Shown here in pieces: positions 5,340-6,415 of a stretch of DNA of 6,415 nt. Below the pieces are notes generated by a model that was not told the DNA's origin, did not search any database, and worked only from the letters and a program-made list of their open reading frames with translations. The stretch's first letter is position 1. Each line of letters begins with the position of its first letter. Source of the stretch: Cytophagia bacterium (GTDB taxonomy: Bacteria; Bacteroidota; Bacteroidia; Cytophagales; Cyclobacteriaceae); contig JABXIP010000405.1 of the NCBI GenBank assembly GCA_013373005.1, positions 1 through 6,415 of the forward strand, given 5' to 3'. Made by a program: the position numbers and the translations under genes.

Positions 5340-6415
5340 TTTATCAAATCTTCCAGGTACTTCTTCTCAGTAATATAATCCTCGAGGTAGAGTCTTCTTT
5401 TTTCTATGTATCCTCTGATGTACTTTTCTATGATCAAGCTGGCCGTTACCCCAGAGGCTCTTCCTCCCCAACCGGCATTTTCAGTATAAACAGCAATAGC
5501 AATTCTTGGATTTTCTGCTGGTGCGAAGGCCATAAATACGGAGTGATCGAGTGTTTCGTCTTTCTTACCGTTTTCAGCAGTACCTGTTTTACCGGCAATA
5601 GTAATGTCTGGAATAACAGCTCTTTGAGCAGTACCCTTCACTGCTCTAACCATTCCTTCAATGATGGCGGGGTAATATTCATCTCCTTTTCCGGTGAAGT
5701 GTGTCTCAAATTCCAGTTTGGTCTTCTCTCCGTTTTGTTCAATCTCCTTGACTAAATGAGGGGTAATATAGTAGCCTCTATTAGCAATGATGGCTGCTAA
5801 GTTCGCTACCTGAAGAGGAGTTACTAATAGTTCTCCTTGACCAATAGAAAGAGAGAAAACAGTACTATAAGCCCAACTTCCTTTTTCCTTGGGATACATT
5901 CTGTCATAGTATTCGGTATCAGGCACCAAACCAGCTTCTTCCCCTCTGATGTCTAACCCAAGTTTATTACCAAAACCGAATTTTCTTACTGCTTCGGCCC
6001 ATTGATCCATTCCAAGATGGCTATCGGTAAAATAACTTTCGGCCCTACCTTGAACCACAATCCTTCTCATTACTTCATGGAAGTAATTATTGGAGGAAAG
6101 CTCAATTCCTCTGGTCACATCATACATGCCGGCAGGAGCATGATCACCAATTTTCCCAAGGGTTACCTTCATTTTTTCATCGGTGGTGATTACGCCTTCA
6201 TCCAAGGCAATTAGGGCTTGAACCGTTTTGAAAATAGAACCCGGAGGATATTTCGCTTGAATGGCTCTATTGAACAGAGGTGCGGTGGTATCATTCTTAA
6301 TCTGTTCGAAATACTTACCGAAGTTTTTACCGGCTAGCAAATTTGGATCATAAGATGGTGCTGAAACCATTACCAAGACTTCTCCTGTGGCCGGATCGAT
6401 AGCTACCACGCTACC
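5336..6415 (-). CDS. mrdA: Penicillin-binding protein 2, transpeptidase domain (5' end beyond window)
   Basis: 359 C-terminal residues are visible and the frame continues through the right edge (GGT AGC before the GTG at 6409), so the apparent start at 6409 is internal. Full-length PBP2 is about 600-650 residues; the N-terminal anchor and pedestal domain lie outside. Numbering from the window edge: AIDPATGEVLVMVSAPSYDPN is near 5-25. The catalytic SxxK motif is PPGSIFK with Ser60 and Lys63, the SxN motif is SSN at 107-109, and the KTG motif is GKTGTAEN with Lys276 to Gly278. The order and spacing are those of class B PBPs, which crosslink peptidoglycan; PBP2 also activates RodA. The tail after the domain (RGYIEKRRLYLEDYITEKK) is charged and helical. 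The TGA at 5338-5336 overlaps the TTG start of rodA, the conserved partner gene, which supports mrdA over FtsI-type PBP3. Confidence 0.95.
   Translation of the reverse strand, partial: GSVVAIDPATGEVLVMVSAPSYDPNLLAGKNFGKYFEQIKNDTTAPLFNRAIQAKYPPGSIFKTVQALIALDEGVITTDEKMKVTLGKIGDHAPAGMYDVTRGIELSSNNYFHEVMRRIVVQGRAESYFTDSHLGMDQWAEAVRKFGFGNKLGLDIRGEEAGLVPDTEYYDRMYPKEKGSWAYSTVFSLSIGQGELLVTPLQVANLAAIIANRGYYITPHLVKEIEQNGEKTKLEFETHFTGKGDEYYPAIIEGMVRAVKGTAQRAVIPDITIAGKTGTAENGKKDETLDHSVFMAFAPAENPRIAIAVYTENAGWGGRASGVTASLIIEKYIRGYIEKRRLYLEDYITEKKYLEDLIN

Overview
The window reads as ordinary chromosome from a Bacteroidota bacterium, most likely of the Cytophagales type. The main reasons are a recognisable PorZ (a type IX secretion component restricted to this phylum), the absence of clear Shine-Dalgarno sequences, and an exact TAnnTTTG promoter box. 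Assignment below phylum level is inference from protein flavour only. There are six protein genes. No RNA gene, mobile element or CRISPR array was seen.

Left part, minus strand, read from 2860 down to 1: a small 2Fe-2S ferredoxin, a type II thymidine kinase (tdk) and porZ. The three are packed like an operon: 1 nt separates the ferredoxin stop from the tdk start, and porZ starts at a GTG inside the last codons of tdk. porZ runs off the left edge, with 645 residues visible. Its reading frame is uninterrupted from 1937 to 1, so the roughly 1.9 kb before tdk is one partial gene, not empty sequence.

Middle, plus strand, 2894-3898: a conserved hypothetical protein. It has a helical N-terminal domain, a Pro/Glu/Lys/Val linker and a conserved C-terminal module. 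It is divergent from the ferredoxin gene, with only 33 bp between the two start codons. It converges on rodA across a 166 bp gap that holds two near-identical perfect hairpins.

Right part, minus strand, read from 6415 down to 4065: the transpeptidase domain of PBP2 (mrdA, N-terminus off the right edge), then rodA. rodA starts at a TTG that overlaps the mrdA stop codon. Together they form the core lateral-wall synthase: RodA is the SEDS glycan polymerase and PBP2 the crosslinking partner. In this phylum they usually lie downstream of mreBCD, which would be outside the window.

No dramatic new system is visible. The points most worth a second look are the twin covarying hairpins at 3942-4010, the uncharacterised gene at 2894-3898, the thymidine kinase that has lost most of its zinc site, and the extra membrane segments in RodA.
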